The translations under genes were made by a program, and so were the position numbers. 64,000 nt of DNA from Pontederia crassipes. Taxonomy: Eukaryota > Streptophyta > Magnoliopsida > Commelinales > Pontederiaceae. A model generated the notes under the pieces. The model searched no databases, was not told the DNA's origin, and saw nothing but the letters and a program-made list of their open reading frames with translations. Of the stretch, positions 24,540 through 37,760 are shown in pieces. Position 1 is the first letter of the stretch. Every line of letters starts with the position of its first letter. The DNA is taken from contig CM060190.1 in the NCBI GenBank assembly GCA_030549335.1, forward strand, positions 65,114,118-65,178,117, written 5' to 3'.

Positions 24540-27500
24540 CAGCCATTCCTCTCGTCTCCAGCTGCGAGACTAAACTAAATTCCTGTCACAGCGCATGAGA
24601 CGCTGCTGCCTTCCTCAGGTTTCCAACACAATACAGAGTCCTGCCTTTATATTCATCCATGCCAGGCCATGGAGGAACTTGGGGCATCTCTGTCAGATGG
24701 ACATCTCAAGGTGAATGGTTGCAGTCATGGCAGGTGGCTTTGGGGAAATCTGAAGGTTTGTTGACTTTCTTCATTTTTCTCAGTGGAAGGGGTGATTACA
24801 TGCTCTTGTTTTTTGCTTCTCTATATTTTGTGACACGCTAAATATGACAGGATGACACTTCTTTACATATTTAAAGATAAAGAATTCGAACTTGAAAGTA
24901 TACTTAATCAGAAAAGAACTGCTTGGATGGAAGAGTTTTTAAAGGTTTGTTAAAGTTGGTTGGAGAAGTTGGTGGGCATCCATAATGGTTAACTTGTTTT
25001 GAGGGTATTTTTTGGTTCCATCTACATTTGGGCGCAGGGTGGAAGTTTGCACCATTTAGGCATTTATTGCAGCATTCATATTGCTCTGTCTTCCTTCACC
25101 TCTGCCTTGGTTCAGTTGTTTACTGTACAATGTTTAATTATAAAGGTTCAGATTCAGAAGTCATTATTTACTTTTGGTTAATGGTCATAGTTTCCAAAAT
25201 GTGATGCATCTTGGGTGGGTTGTCAAATGCAGGCACCTACAAAAAGGAAACGTCCAAAATAATATCCATCTGGGAGCCTGCAAAGTCTGCAACAGTCAGC
25301 AGAGTTATAGGCTACCAAACACGCCCAAGTACAGCATTGTTTAATGCTGGTTTATGCCATCCTCCTCTTAAACAATGCTTAATTGTATCATCTGGGACTC
25401 CAACTTGATCCTGCCTTGCATTCTTAACAAAACTCAAGAAGGCGTCTGCTTAAAAAAAACAAGAAGAGAGCCAACAAAGAAAAATGAGTTTGTGCTTTCC
25501 CAGTTAGAACCTTTTCGCCCTTTGAACAGGAACAATAAACATAGACCACTATTCTGCTCGAAGGTTGCTAGTGGGGTTGGGGGGATTGACGTAGTTGTAA
25601 AGAACTGATCTGAGGGAATGTTTCTGTTATGGATCTGAGTTTAGTACCTGGCCATCTTTCTTAATTGAGATCTGTCAGCTAATCTTGAGCTGCATACTTT
25701 TCTCTTTTTTTTTTCTCATCCTGAGTTAATGATAGTTGACACCATCAATTCGACTTATCAAAAATGTGAACTTCGTGAATATGTCTAATTCTGGATTCCG
25801 CAGAGAATTGCGGTCACATCACCATATAACATCAGATCGAATTATTCGATATCACGATGACTGAATTGATATCGATAAAAAGGAACTGATTGAACATCAC
25901 TGATTATGTGTTTACTGAACAATGAACATAGCCCCAAAAGAGCGGAAGTGTTCTCAGCTTTATCTCTGCCTCTGACAGTGCAGTTACCAACCCTGTTCTT
26001 TAGGATGAGAGTGCAGTTACTAACTTGAGCAAGAGGAAGAACTCGTCAGGGTCCCCTTTTTATTGCTGATGCCAAACACATGGACCATGGTCCAAGCTGC
26101 TTTCAATCTGAGGGGTAAATCTGATGGAAATTTAACGAATGGTTGGCGATGGGGGCTGCATTTCAGGTGACTGGGTGTTAGTAAATTCGAGATCGATTCA
26201 TAAAATCATCGTGTTAGTCAGAGAATTATTCTGCCTTCGAATAATTAGGACTAACAGCTTTGAATGTTGGACTAATATCACATGTGTCATCTCCCATCAA
26301 TTGTTTGAGTGTTAAGCAATACTTGGTAAAAATGTAAAATTAACACATTTTTCCAATGTGAAATTGCATTTTATTATTTAAGCAAATCTTTAATACATTA
26401 ATCTTATAAGATTAAAAAAGTAAAAAATACCTATTGTTCACAAGAGACAACATAACATAACGCATAATACATGCCCATATCTACTGTGCATGCAACAATC
26501 AACCACCAAATTTAGTTCCATGAACTGATATGCTATAAAGGCCTATCTAATGTTATGGCATTGCAGATGTTTCCATTTGAGATTGAAAAGTATGCTTGGT
26601 TCCGCAGTTACTTCCAAGTTAATGTGAGGGCTCTCAGAGTCGTCATGTGCTCTATGTAAACAGCTTTGTTAATGTGAACCTTGAGAGGCAAAATAAATTG
26701 TTAACATGAACTTTGTCAAATTTGAACGATCTCTCTAACTTGCTTACATTTCAAATGAAATTAGATGTCTTGAGATTGCACATGATTGATCCTCTTATTA
26801 CACAATTACATTGTTTAAGGCTCTGGATGACTTCTAATCCTAACTTCTTTACATACTTCCTTTGTCGAGAACAAAAAAAATTAACTCAAATTAATTCTCT
26901 CCTTAAAAAATTAAAACATCTATCATAAAACTAAAAGGAAATTTCAAATTAAATACAACAAGCCCCCTATAGTGCAAGGACATTTCTAACAACAGAATTT
27001 GTTGCTAAAGAACAAAAGATTTTTTTAATAGTTAAGATTCCAAAAAATAATCACAACCTTGAGAGGAAGAATTTACTTTTGAATATGAACTTTGTCAAAT
27101 TCGAAGAATCTCTCAAACATGTTCACATATCCAATTGATGTAGATAAATGGTACAAAAAGATTCTTTATTATTTCAATATGAATATTTAAAGCAACGAAA
27201 CATGGAAAGCGTTTTTTTTTTTTCTAAGCAATTACCATTGGATCATCGTTCGAAGGAATTGATTTAAATAAATTAGAAGTATTATCAGAATACCTCGTAG
27301 CTTTCGATCACTGAAAACTATTTTACGTAGCTTTAGATTCGTTGCACGAGAAAGAAGAAGCCTATTCTATGATTCATATATCTTGAATATTATTACGTCA
27401 AAATTTCGGCAGCCTTAGCAGTATGGTTGTCGTCGCGCGCACACAGAAAAAAAAAAAGAAAGCCTAGTTTCTTCTTTATAGTGCACATAGGAGGGAAGTT

Positions 27501-30500
27501 CCATAACTGCACTTATGTGCAGTTTTCTGTAGCTGCTATAGCAGTTACGCACGTAGAGAACCCAATTATGGGTGCTAGTTCTACATGAACACATTGGTCC
27601 AGGAAACGAAAGCATGCAATTCTATGTATCCAATGTGACTGAGATCACTCACATCAAACAGAAGAACATCGGCCAATAATAAAATATACTCCGGAGACCA
27701 AATAACACAATGAAGATTCTTTGCAGAATGCTGCCAACCTAAATAGATTACCATGCGTTGGGTTGTCGTCCATTTTGAAGAAATCAGAGCTTTCTTCAGT
27801 TTGCACCTTTCACATATACATGAGGAAGCATCAAATCAATATGATCACAACAAAGAAAAAAATATTCACGTTTTTAACATCAACACTTTGATCCGGAAAT
27901 ATTCACATTTTTTACATCAACACTTCCACCTAGGAAAAGTAGAATGGTTGGTCTTTCTGATCATATCTAAACTTGAACATATTTATCTCTGCTCGTCTCA
28001 CAAAATTAACAGTCAAGTGAAGGAAACAACAAATGGCAGAGGAAATCTGATTCACAAGGAGAACTGCACTGTCGTCCTGCATAATAGTCCCTTTGTGTCA
28101 GCATTACTGCTCTATTTAGAACATTATAGACAAACATCAATTGACCATCAGGATTAACATTTCAAACCACACAGGAAAGGTGTTCTAATTAGCTATGAAC
28201 AAATAAAGGTGCTCTAATGAGTGAGAAGGTCAGCATTGTTTCATAACATCTGAAACCAAACCCCTCGAGTTCGTTCCTGAGATGAGAGGACAAAATCATG
28301 CTGCGGTGCAGTGTGCGATTTCTTGCAAAAGTTAATAAAATCTGAGTTTATTTGGAGCTTTTTTATGCAAAGGAGTATCATCGTCATTATGACCGAAGCG
28401 AATGCATCGCATGAGCAAATAATTTGCCCAACTGTATTGGATGAAACTGATCACTGCACCATTGGCACCAATGACATTTGATTAACTGTCAATTAAAACT
28501 TATTTAATGAAATAAAAATAAATGAGAGCGTGGCGAATTTCTATATGCGCTCCAAAGTAAAATGCTACTCTAATCATTTTAATGTTATACTACTGAATAT
28601 AATAATAAAGTAACATCTAAAATTTATATTATCAATGAAAAAAAAATATTTTTTGAACTAGAGAATTTGTGAATTAAGAAAATTACCAAACTGATAAGTA
28701 GTGACGCATTCTGAAGTTTGAAAATAGATTCTTTAACTTTTAGAAAGATAATAATAATTCAAAAATATTTCATCTAAAAATAAGGATGGATTGATTTGAT
28801 TCTCCACAAATTTTATTAGTCTTCCACCACATCTTGGCTCCCAAGACGCCCATTTTCGATTGCGTCACTTACTGTAATAATAAGTGACTGATCTCCTTTT
28901 GCATTTGCAATTTGCTTTTGCACGAGATGGATGACCCCGGAGACACTGCTTACATGGATCGACAGTGACAATATGTAAGCACAACACCGTAATAATCACG
29001 ACAGAAAAAAAAGAACCAATACATTAATTTATTTCGATTCAGATGAGTGAAAAACAAATGGTCTCTAATCAATGTCCCGAGTTATCAGGAGTGTTAAAAT
29101 AAGATGACTGTCCAACAGTTAAATTAAATATATTTCTTTTTCTGGGTGCTCCTGGATCAAAGAGAGGTTTCCGAAACGAAAGATGATTTCAAAAATCAAA
29201 TTTGGAACTACTAACACGTTAATTATTTCAATACCTTTCTCATAAAATTTTGCTAGTAGCATGGTCTATTAGAAAGATCGTAACGGTTAAGATTGGCGTG
29301 AGGCTGAGAGAAAAGAGCAGTTGATTTGTGTGAATAAGACTTCACAAGTGAATGTCAAACGTTGGAAACACAATCAAGAAGTCACTAATTTGCATCCACT
29401 TTTGCATTTTAGGAAAAGAAGCACTTGCCAATTCAACGATGGTGACTAAGAGTCCACACAAAGTAACTAAAAACCGCGCACACAACAAGGGTGGGTGGAA
29501 GCGATTCAACAGAATGCATATGAAACAGCACATGATCATAATGCAATAGCAAACGACTTAAGTATGCCAACAGATCTGAAATCAATTCAAACAATGTGAG
29601 ATCTTGTGTTATTTTCTATGTCCTAAATGATAATCCCCTCTAACCCCAAAATGAATGTTAGCATTGAAACTAAAAGAATATTTGACCATTCAGATGGCAA
29701 AAGTGGAAAACTTTTCACACCATAACATCCATGCAAACAAAATAATAATAATAATAGACAAGTGTGCACACAATGCATCCACCTTACAGTAAATTAGAAA
29801 TATTCACAAAAAGGTTCAATCACAAGTGAAACAATGAGCATAAAAAAAGATTTCCTGTGAGATCCTAATTCTTGGATGAAGGGTTTTCAGTTCTGGATGG
29901 AAGGCAGTGTCTATCTACCCTTAGCACAATAGGTGAACATGCTAAAGAAACACATAAAGGGGGACAGAATTGGGTGGACTTTTCAATCACCATTGAATCA
30001 AAATCCACCGATACAAAAGGTGGAGTTTCTTTGAACAGCACCGTGCCACCCAAGTAGTCAAGATAGCTATGCGCGCAATTCATGATGGCGTGCACTTAAT
30101 ACGGGTCTGTGCCATTCGTCTATTGCTTAGGGACAATGCTCCTTGCCAACATACAAGCACTCTTGGCAAAGGATTGAGTCCTTGCCAATATACATACAAG
30201 CATTGTTGGCAAAGAATTGGGTCTTGACAACATACATACAAGAACTGTTGACAAAAGATCCACGGCGGCTTAATGATTCTACTGATTGGTTAGCTTTGAA
30301 GGCCCTCAAATACCCCCATGGGCTCACAATAAGTGCCTCCTCTGTTCTAATGTAATATTTTTGCTAACTTAAGGGCTTCGACCCTCCATTTTATTAAAAA
30401 AAAATAGCATATTCAGATCCAGTGAGTGGTGCCAATGATGACATTTTTTTCCTTGGGATGTGTGAATGAACAGAATTCATCCCTGGTCATGGTATCATAA

Positions 30501-31990
30501 TGGCATCCTTATAACTAATGCTTAGAATTTGATTAAAAGGTAAATATAAAGACCAGAACACAAACAATCTTAATCCCTACAAAATCATGCAAGATTAAAA
30601 GCAAATTAAACATTGAACTAAAAGATAAAATGTAATCTTTTAACAACTGTAGTATATGCAAAGAAGACAAGTGATCAACAGCATAATAAATAATGTCCGT
30701 TTTTTCGAAGGTAGAAAGATGTCAGACTCTGTCTTCTATCCATTTTATTCATTAGTCAAAGAGGGATTGGATTTTGATAGTTTATGCAAACTTTGGTGAC
30801 ACCGGATCCCTGAAACACAGAAATTACTCAGTTATTGATAGGTACTGAATCATGACATTGGTTCATACTTATATGCACAATAGCGACAATAACATTGCAC
30901 ACTGAAATAAAAATGCATGTGTATGCAAATAAAATAGGGTGAATATTAAATCTTCTGCCTTACCGGAAAGTAAAAAATGCAAAACTATGTAACACACACA
31001 AAGATGACACACATAAGATAAATGTAGAGACCATTCTTAACTATGGGTAGAAGCTTAAAAATTGAAAGATAAGAAAAATGTAGGAACAGAATGTCAATAA
31101 AGGATTGAAATGATAGGATTGGACAAATGCAAGTGAATGTCACAACACAAAAAAAATGAACAATTTGTCTATATTGTCAGTGAGAAAATATTCAACAAGA
31201 CAATTAGTCCATTTTATCATTAGTATGAGATGTCCTGAGAGTTACTTCAGTTCAGCACGCCAATAATTAAGATGATGTTAATAACCCATTTCTATAACAT
31301 GACAATAGTTCAGAGAAAAGTGAACATTGGTAAGCCGAAAGAACTTACCCAATGACAGTACTCATAGGTAATGGAAGGAATAACATTATGACGCCACACA
31401 CGTACAAGACATTGAGGAAAAAAGGAACCCTCTGACTTCTAATGATGTCATGACATAGTGAAGAAACATGTGTTTCTCCATCACGATTAACTCAGAATAA
31501 TTAACGAGCATCGTTCCATTCAACCACGAGATGTTGTAGGTTATCTAACCCTCTAGCCAAGCAAAATCTGTCAGTTGAAGAGACCCTTGCGACAAATGAC
31601 TACAAGAACGGCGACAACGTAATTATGCTGGGGAACATGTAAACGGGCATAACACCAAGAACATACTAATTCTAACAAGCATTATGGTTTCATATCATTA
31701 GGGGTAACCAGGAACTTGTCAAGACATCTTGTGAAGCATTTTCCGCCCAATGTATAATCAACTTTCAATCCTAGAAACAAAGCGATCATAACTATAATAA
31801 ATCCATCAAACATGGCAGACAAAAACGAGTTATCAATAGAAACATTGATTAAGTTTGGTACTGCTGATACAGAAATATCAAGAGTAACCAGTAGAGTATT
31901 CAAACAACTACCAAAACCCAGCATTCGCAACCAGCTAGAGACTAAATAATACAGCGTAAAAAATAGAAGGACCAACGCAAAGATTGAATT
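24540..31990. other. 7.4-kb spacer, no gene seen
   Basis: Moderately AT-rich, with only short random open frames on both strands. The exception is a small tandem hairpin repeat at 30140-30262. The 97-codon frame at 31682-31975 downstream of RPS17 is hydrophobic and low in complexity; I do not believe it. No tRNA, rRNA or recognisable transposon ends were found. Confidence 0.45.
30140..30262. repeat. Three-unit tandem repeat, each unit a small hairpin
   Basis: Three imperfect units of about 40 bp follow the pattern TTGCCAA, then ATACATACAAGCA-like loop, then TTGGCAA. The arms are exact in unit 1 (30143-30149 with 30163-30169) and unit 2 (30182-30188 with 30206-30212). Unit 3 has decayed arms (TTGACAA at both sides). 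Confidence 0.7.
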
Positions 31991-32067
31991 TTTAACATTA
32001 AATATGACTTTTTTGGAACTCGCAATGTCTAAAACATACGGAGACGGGCGACCCCACGCGCATCTTT

Positions 32068-32499
32068 CTAGTTCCTGCGGCCGCCGTAACCTCCACCAGG
32101 GCGGGAGGCGTAGGCAGGGGCGGAAGCGGGGGCGTCCTGCTGCTTCTCAACGCCGGGGAGGTCGGCCATGCCGAGGGAGGCGAGCATCTCAAAGGTCTCC
32201 TTGTCGACTTCGATGGAGTCGACCTTGATGGCGGACTCCTCGGGGACGAAGTCCATGCGGCGCTCGCGCTCCTCCTCCTGCAGCTTGAGGGAGATGCCTC
32301 GCACGGGACCTCGCTGGATACGGCGCATGAGATGGGTGGAGAATCCTGCAATCTTGTTGCGGAGGCGCTTCGAGGGGATGATGGAGACCTCCTCGAGAAG
32401 CTTCTTGTTCGTGTGGAAGTCGAGGGTGAAGCGCGAGTAAAAGCGCTCGATGAGCTGACGGGACGACTTCTTCACAGTCTTGGTGCGGACACGACCCAT
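32068..32499 (-). CDS. RPS17: 40S ribosomal protein S17 (eS17), intronless
   Basis: A 143-residue, single-exon protein starting [20 protein letters not shown], the invariant start of eS17. It also has [21 protein letters not shown], only conservative differences in the core, and the plant-type C-terminus ending [14 protein letters not shown]. It is a small-subunit protein of the cytosolic ribosome, bound at the head and beak region. The length matches plant S17. It is GC-rich against an AT-rich background, has no internal breaks, and is likely expressed given its ribosomal-type promoter. Confidence 0.96.
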   Translation of the reverse strand: MGRVRTKTVKKSSRQLIERFYSRFTLDFHTNKKLLEEVSIIPSKRLRNKIAGFSTHLMRRIQRGPVRGISLKLQEEERERRMDFVPEESAIKVDSIEVDKETFEMLASLGMADLPGVEKQQDAPASAPAYASRPGGGYGGRRN

Positions 32500-32710
32500 C
32501 TTTCTCTGACGACGGCGGCACCGGTGGAGGCGGCAAAGGTACTCTTAGTTCTTCCGGCGAACGACGGCAAATGTTCGGCGCCCTCTGGATCTGATGCAGG
32601 GTTTTTAATCAAAGAGCAAAATGCTGATATATGGGGACCCTGTACCCTAGGGTTCGGATGCAGCAAACGATGCACAGAGTAAACAATTTTGGGCCGTGGC
32701 CCAAATTTAC
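32500..32710 (-). promoter_or_regulatory. RPS17 promoter: telo-box and paired site II motifs
   Basis: A telo-box core reads AACCCTAG on the minus strand (32654-32647), inside the near-palindrome ACCCTAGGGTT, about 150 bp before the ATG. Some 35 bp further upstream TTTGGGCC (32688-32695) and GGCCCAAA (32698-32705) form a perfect 8-bp inverted repeat with a 2-base spacer. That gives one site II motif (TGGGCC) on each strand. Telo-box plus site II is the classic plant ribosomal-protein promoter combination. Confidence 0.75.
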
Positions 32711-35700
32711 TTTTGTAGGCCTTTACTTATTTTTGTCCATTTTCAAGGTGTTGTAGCACCGCTGGATATTTTTTTTCCTTTTTCTCCTTATTTTAACGAG
32801 TTCGATTAAAAGGGACTTCTGGAAAATTAAAATGAGAATATTTCTCTGTCACTTCACTGCAATTTATATTGCAAAGTCTAGCTCAACTGATTAACTAGAC
32901 GATGAATTAATGTACATTCATTAATCCGAAAATATATGTAATAATAATGAAGGCATCGAAATAATATACGTGATAGTCAGATTCATCAAATAAGTAAAAT
33001 AAAATATCATCTGGTTGGACTCAAATTAGATTCAACTTAATTAATTTTAATCGGATCGAGTTAGATTGGATCGAATTAATGATTTTTTGAACACCAAACT
33101 CAACCCGACCTAAATCGATAGTCTTTTTTTCTTTTTTAACAAATTTTCCTTTATTTAAAATATTTTAAGTATAAAAATATATATTAATTTTTTATTTTAA
33201 ATCATAAAAAATAACTTTTTATTTGCTCACTATCTGTTTCTATATTTTAAAGACTTTATTTTCATATTATTTTAATTTTTAATCATATAAAATTTCTAAA
33301 TTAAATAACAAAAATATCGAATCGTTGAATTAAATAAAAAAAAATATTGAATCGAATCGAGTCGACTCGAGTTGAAATTTTTCAACTGACTTATTCCGAT
33401 CCAAACTGATTTAAATCGGATCGTATAATTAAGTTCATCGAATCAACCAAACTCGGCGAACACCCTTAATTGTCATCGAATTTCAAAGGCCGTGATCATT
33501 CATGATTCTAACTCATTATTCGAGTAATAAAATCAAGAAATAAATATTAATTCGACCGAACAGATAAAACTGGTAAAATGCATATATAATGCATTTCTAT
33601 TTCTCTCCGATGCTAATGCATGGATTGCAAGATTTGGATTTAATTTGTATATTAAAATTAATTATTTCAACAGTTGCCCGTGTGAGAAATGCCACAAATA
33701 TAATTAATTTATAAAATAATGATATCATAACATATGAAAATATTTTATGAAAACTTAAGATGAATGTGTCACGTAATTAGTAAGCCTACTTAATTAATCA
33801 TATATTAAATATAATTAAAATATATGAAATCAATGGAACGAAGATTTGTCATTTTTATGTCATTGTTTTGGATTTTCTACTATCATATCTAACGATGTAA
33901 ATGATTTGTGTGATTTGATTAATAAATAAACATGTTTAGGACATTGAGAGGTCGATGAATGAGAGCGTCCGTGAATTTGATATTTTCATTGTCTAAATTT
34001 TACAATAAATTAAGTCAAACACAATATTAAATCAATCTTTTTAGACCGGACCGACGACCGGACCGAATTTCTTATCGAATTATGATTAAATCGATCCAAT
34101 CAGATTTTATTAAAATAATAATATTTATAATAATTATAGAGATATAATATAAGTTATATAATATAGTATGTTAATATTGTACTAATAACCTATTAATAAT
34201 ATTAAAAGTTAATATAACATCATTTTAATTGTTAAAAGTTTTAATAATAACAGATTACTATTAATTTAATATCTATTATTTAATGATATAAATGTTATAT
34301 TAATAAAGTTTATCTTAAATTATTCTTATTTATTTTTCTTTAACACTTTCCTTTTTATTTCTTTTATTTATGCCCTTTAATAATTTTCTATTTTAATGTT
34401 AGACAATTTTAAATACTTACATTTTTTTTACCGTTTTTTATTTCCATTCTTATTTAATTTTATACCCGTCATATTTCTTCCTTCCATACCTTTCTTATAT
34501 TCCTTTATTTTTTCCCTTTTTTAACTTTCCTATTTTTATCATTTAATTTTTTTTTCAAAGTTTAAATTGAACCGGATTGAACCGGTTCAATCGGTCCGGT
34601 CCAACTGGCCAGTTCAATCGATTTTTCTCGGTTCAATATTAAAATCGGTTTTGCACTCTAGTCGAACTGGATCATCGGCCGATCCTCAATTAAACCAGTT
34701 GAAGCGATCGGTCTGATTTTCAAAATATTGTATTAAATCAATTTCTTCTTTTGTTTATCAAATCAGAGACCAGGATATTCGAGTCAACAATTGTCGGTCT
34801 AAACAAATGGGACAAAGTTAATGGATAACATAATGACATTTGGCATTGCAAGGTAAAAAATTTCTAGATGAACAAGTGTACTAAAATTAATTAAAAATGT
34901 TGTAGCTCAATCTACACCTAGCAATACTAAGTAGAGGGGCAGAGCCACATATAATCAAGATGTTCCTCAGTATTTTTTAAAAATTTAATTATATATATCT
35001 TATATTAATTTTAAAATACAAAATTAACTTGAACTCTTAAACATGTGTATTATGGTATGAATAAAAGCATATAGTAATAGTTGTCACACGTTGAAATTGT
35101 GAAATGATCATAACTTCAAATTTCATTTCACTCATATTTTAAATTGTTCTCCTCCGCCAATTTCTAATCCTAAGTTTGCCTCTAACTATAAGATATTGAA
35201 GCTTACAAAAATCTCATAAAGAAGAATCGTATTGTTTGCATATTGTTATTGAGAATAAAGAAAAAAAATCATGAAAAATTTGTTGAATTTTATCGATTCA
35301 ATATTCACACTAAATGGACCTTTGTTAAATGCAACAGAAGGGTAAAAGTTGATGGGACCGGAAGTTCTAAGAATTTAGCAATGTAATTTTTTATCTTCAT
35401 TATGTTTCATATTTCTTTAATTTATTATTAAATTTAACTTTTGTGTATAATCTTATGCTTATGACTATATACTATCTTTTGGATCCAAATGTGTGATTGT
35501 TTTTTAAATGATTTATATTTTATGGATATTGCATGTGTTGCTAAAATTTATTCTTTTATATTACATGTTGATGCAAGTGTGGATATTTTGTATGCAAGAA
35601 TATGACTAATTTGGCAATATTAAATGAACAACTGAGGAAGGACTTATGGTATTCTCACTAAAATATATCTACCACTATATCTAAGTGATAAGAAAACAAT

Positions 35701-36210
35701 ATAATTATTTAAAAAAGTAAAACTTGTTGAATTCTCATTGTAGTTGATCCACTTTGACATATATGATTTGATGTTGTATACTTGATTTTTCAAAAATCCC
35801 AAGCATTACATTATTTTCATATGATTCATGAAATGATGAATATTCAATTGCAAATGGATCACAATATTAGTGAACTCATGAGCATCTCTCAAACTTATTC
35901 AAAGAGTTGCTCGATGAAAATAGAATAATTAGACAAATAATGATTTTTGAAACTATGCAATAAATGGTATTGCAAAAAATAAAAATCGTAGGTAAATTTG
36001 ATAAGAGATATTGATGAGTGACCTCTTATTTCGCATTTTTGCTCAGTAGTGAAGCTAAGAAGCAAGATTGGGTAGAATCGTCCATGATGAAAGATGAATT
36101 AATTTCATGTTCAATTGTAGTGCAAGAGGTTTATGGATATAAAAATTGGGAAGCACTATTAGCACTCCAAAATACACTATTGCCACTCTATTTTATCTCA
36201 CAAAAGTAAA
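32711..36210. other. AT-rich spacer with decayed repeats
   Basis: No gene. Two stretches of degenerate short motifs look like relics of MITEs: 33005-33470 (GGATCGA/TCGAATC motifs, ending CGAACACCCTTAATTG, like one end of the hAT-type MITE at 44.6 kb) and 34040-34720 (ACCGGTTCAATCGG motifs). A phrase AGAGGGGCAGAGCCACA at about 34934 recalls ends of common plant repeats. Full borders could not be set. Confidence 0.4.
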
Positions 36211-36214
36211 AATG

Positions 36215-36628
36215 TGTTGGAGTTGATGAATACTTCAGGGCCTCTTGTTTCTCACACCGGGTTCGCCCACGTGAGCTTAGGAGAATATGAGTTTTACCCA
36301 ATTACCTGTGCTGCTGACGTACGAACAAAAGTGGGGGTTCGGGGGGCACCACCCCAACGGCGGTCCCGCTCGTGTGATTCGGATTAAGTTTTTTCTCTAT
36401 TTTATTCAGGTTTTGAACCCATTTGGGAGAGACTATTTATAGCTTATTTTCAGATGTAATCTGTGTGACGACTGTAAAACATAAAAGATATAATGAAACC
36501 TTTTTTGCAGGATGTAGCCCTAATTTCAAGGGTGAACCTGGGTAAATCGTGCGTCTTTTGTATTTTTCTACAATCTCTTTGCGATCTTCTCTTCCTGTTC
36601 TTGAATTTTTCCATCAAAATGTTCAACA
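36215..36628. mobile_element. Solo LTR-like copy, Ty1/copia type
   Basis: A 414-bp block with matching LTR edges TGTTG and CAACA. It contains a TATA-like TATTTATAG and the phrase GATGTAGCCC...GGGTGAACC, which recurs in many plant copia LTRs. No convincing 5-bp flanking repeat was found and no internal domain adjoins it, so it is an old solo LTR or fragment. Identification rests on general resemblance. Confidence 0.5.
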
Positions 36629-37541
36629 CTTTTGGTACTCATATGATGAAGTGACAATAGTATGTTTTCGAGTGACAATAGTGGTGCCCTAAAAACTTCC
36701 TCAACACTTGTTATTTCATATGATGCAAGAAATAGTATGATCTTGCATTATGGCAATAAAGTTGTGATTACTTATGTAAATGATGAAAATATCATTACAA
36801 CGTGAAAGATATTGACAGGGAATAATGTATACGTGATTATAAGTAAAAGTAAATATTTTAGTTGAATACATATTCACGCAAAGTATGATTGTTAATTTAT
36901 TCACCGAGAGATTACTTAATGATGCTTTTCTTAGACATGTAAAAGCACATTACATAGCATATAAGAAATGTACTAAATTTTTTTCAATGGGGCTTTACTT
37001 TTTGTATTAATTATCTTTGTAACAAGGTCAGGATTATGCATGTATAGTATATCGATTAGGCATGAATTTACCCACTCACGTAAGCAAATGTTTTTGGAAC
37101 CTACAAAGATTGAAAACTGAGGGGAAATGATTGAGACACTACTAAGATTGTAACCCTAATGATGTTGCTCTTTTCATATACTTGAGATTTTAGAAAAATT
37201 ACTAAGTACATTTAATTTCACATGGTATCAAAGCAAAATGGGTGATTTATGTAATATTCTTATTATTGTTAATGCATAAGTGACGATCCCATTTCCTCTT
37301 CCTTCTCATCTTATAATTAGCGAGCATCTATAATCAATCTCTTCGTCTTCTAATTTTGATCCACACTATTGTTCGCCAAATTCTTATAGAGATGGCAAGG
37401 TCATTAAAAAAACACTAAATCATATATTCCCTAAACACGTATGCTTCTCTAGCAAATGCTCTCGTGCCAATTGAATGACAATAATTATCTAACATGAGGT
37501 TGGACAAGGGCGGATTGACGTATAGGGTGAGGGGGGCCTTG

Positions 37542-37567
37542 CCCCCCCCCCCCCCCCCCCCCCCCCC
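37542..37567. repeat. 26-base poly(C) tract
   Basis: Twenty-six consecutive C, preceded by GGTGAGGGGGGCCTTG and followed about 65 bases later by CCCCCCTCCCCCCC. The whole block resembles the GC-rich edge of a repeat. Confidence 0.85.
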
Positions 37568-37674
37568 TAAATTTTTAATTTTTTATTAATTATATATGTT
37601 AAATTATCAAGTTTAGAATGAAAAGTTGTATTTGCCCCCCTCCCCCCCTTAAATAAATGTTTTATGCTATTCCT

Positions 37675-37760
37675 ACCCAAAAGTCTACTTAGCCTACTGG
37701 TAGTAAAACTTCTTGACCTTAGAAGAGGTCACCAGTTCAAACCTGGCCCTCCTTTTTTTT
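37675..37760 (+). mobile_element. tRNA-like segment, possible SINE head
   Basis: TAGCCTACTGGTAG resembles a pol III A box. CAGTTCAAACCTGG, about 40 bases later, fits the B box consensus GTTCRANNC. The segment between does not fold into a canonical tRNA, there is no CCA-adjacent acceptor pairing, and a T-rich stretch follows. A tRNA-derived SINE head is the best reading; a tRNA pseudogene is the alternative. Confidence 0.45.

Noticed and set aside
27753-28157. 134-codon plus-strand frame in the long spacer
   Set aside because: Biased composition typical of AT-rich non-coding DNA; no introns, promoter or family.
31682-31975. 97-codon hydrophobic frame downstream of RPS17
   Set aside because: AT-rich, low complexity, no recognisable family, in the 3' flank of RPS17.
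36018-36209. Plus-strand frame next to the solo LTR at 36.2 kb
   Set aside because: No clear retrotransposon domain or host family; too short to judge.
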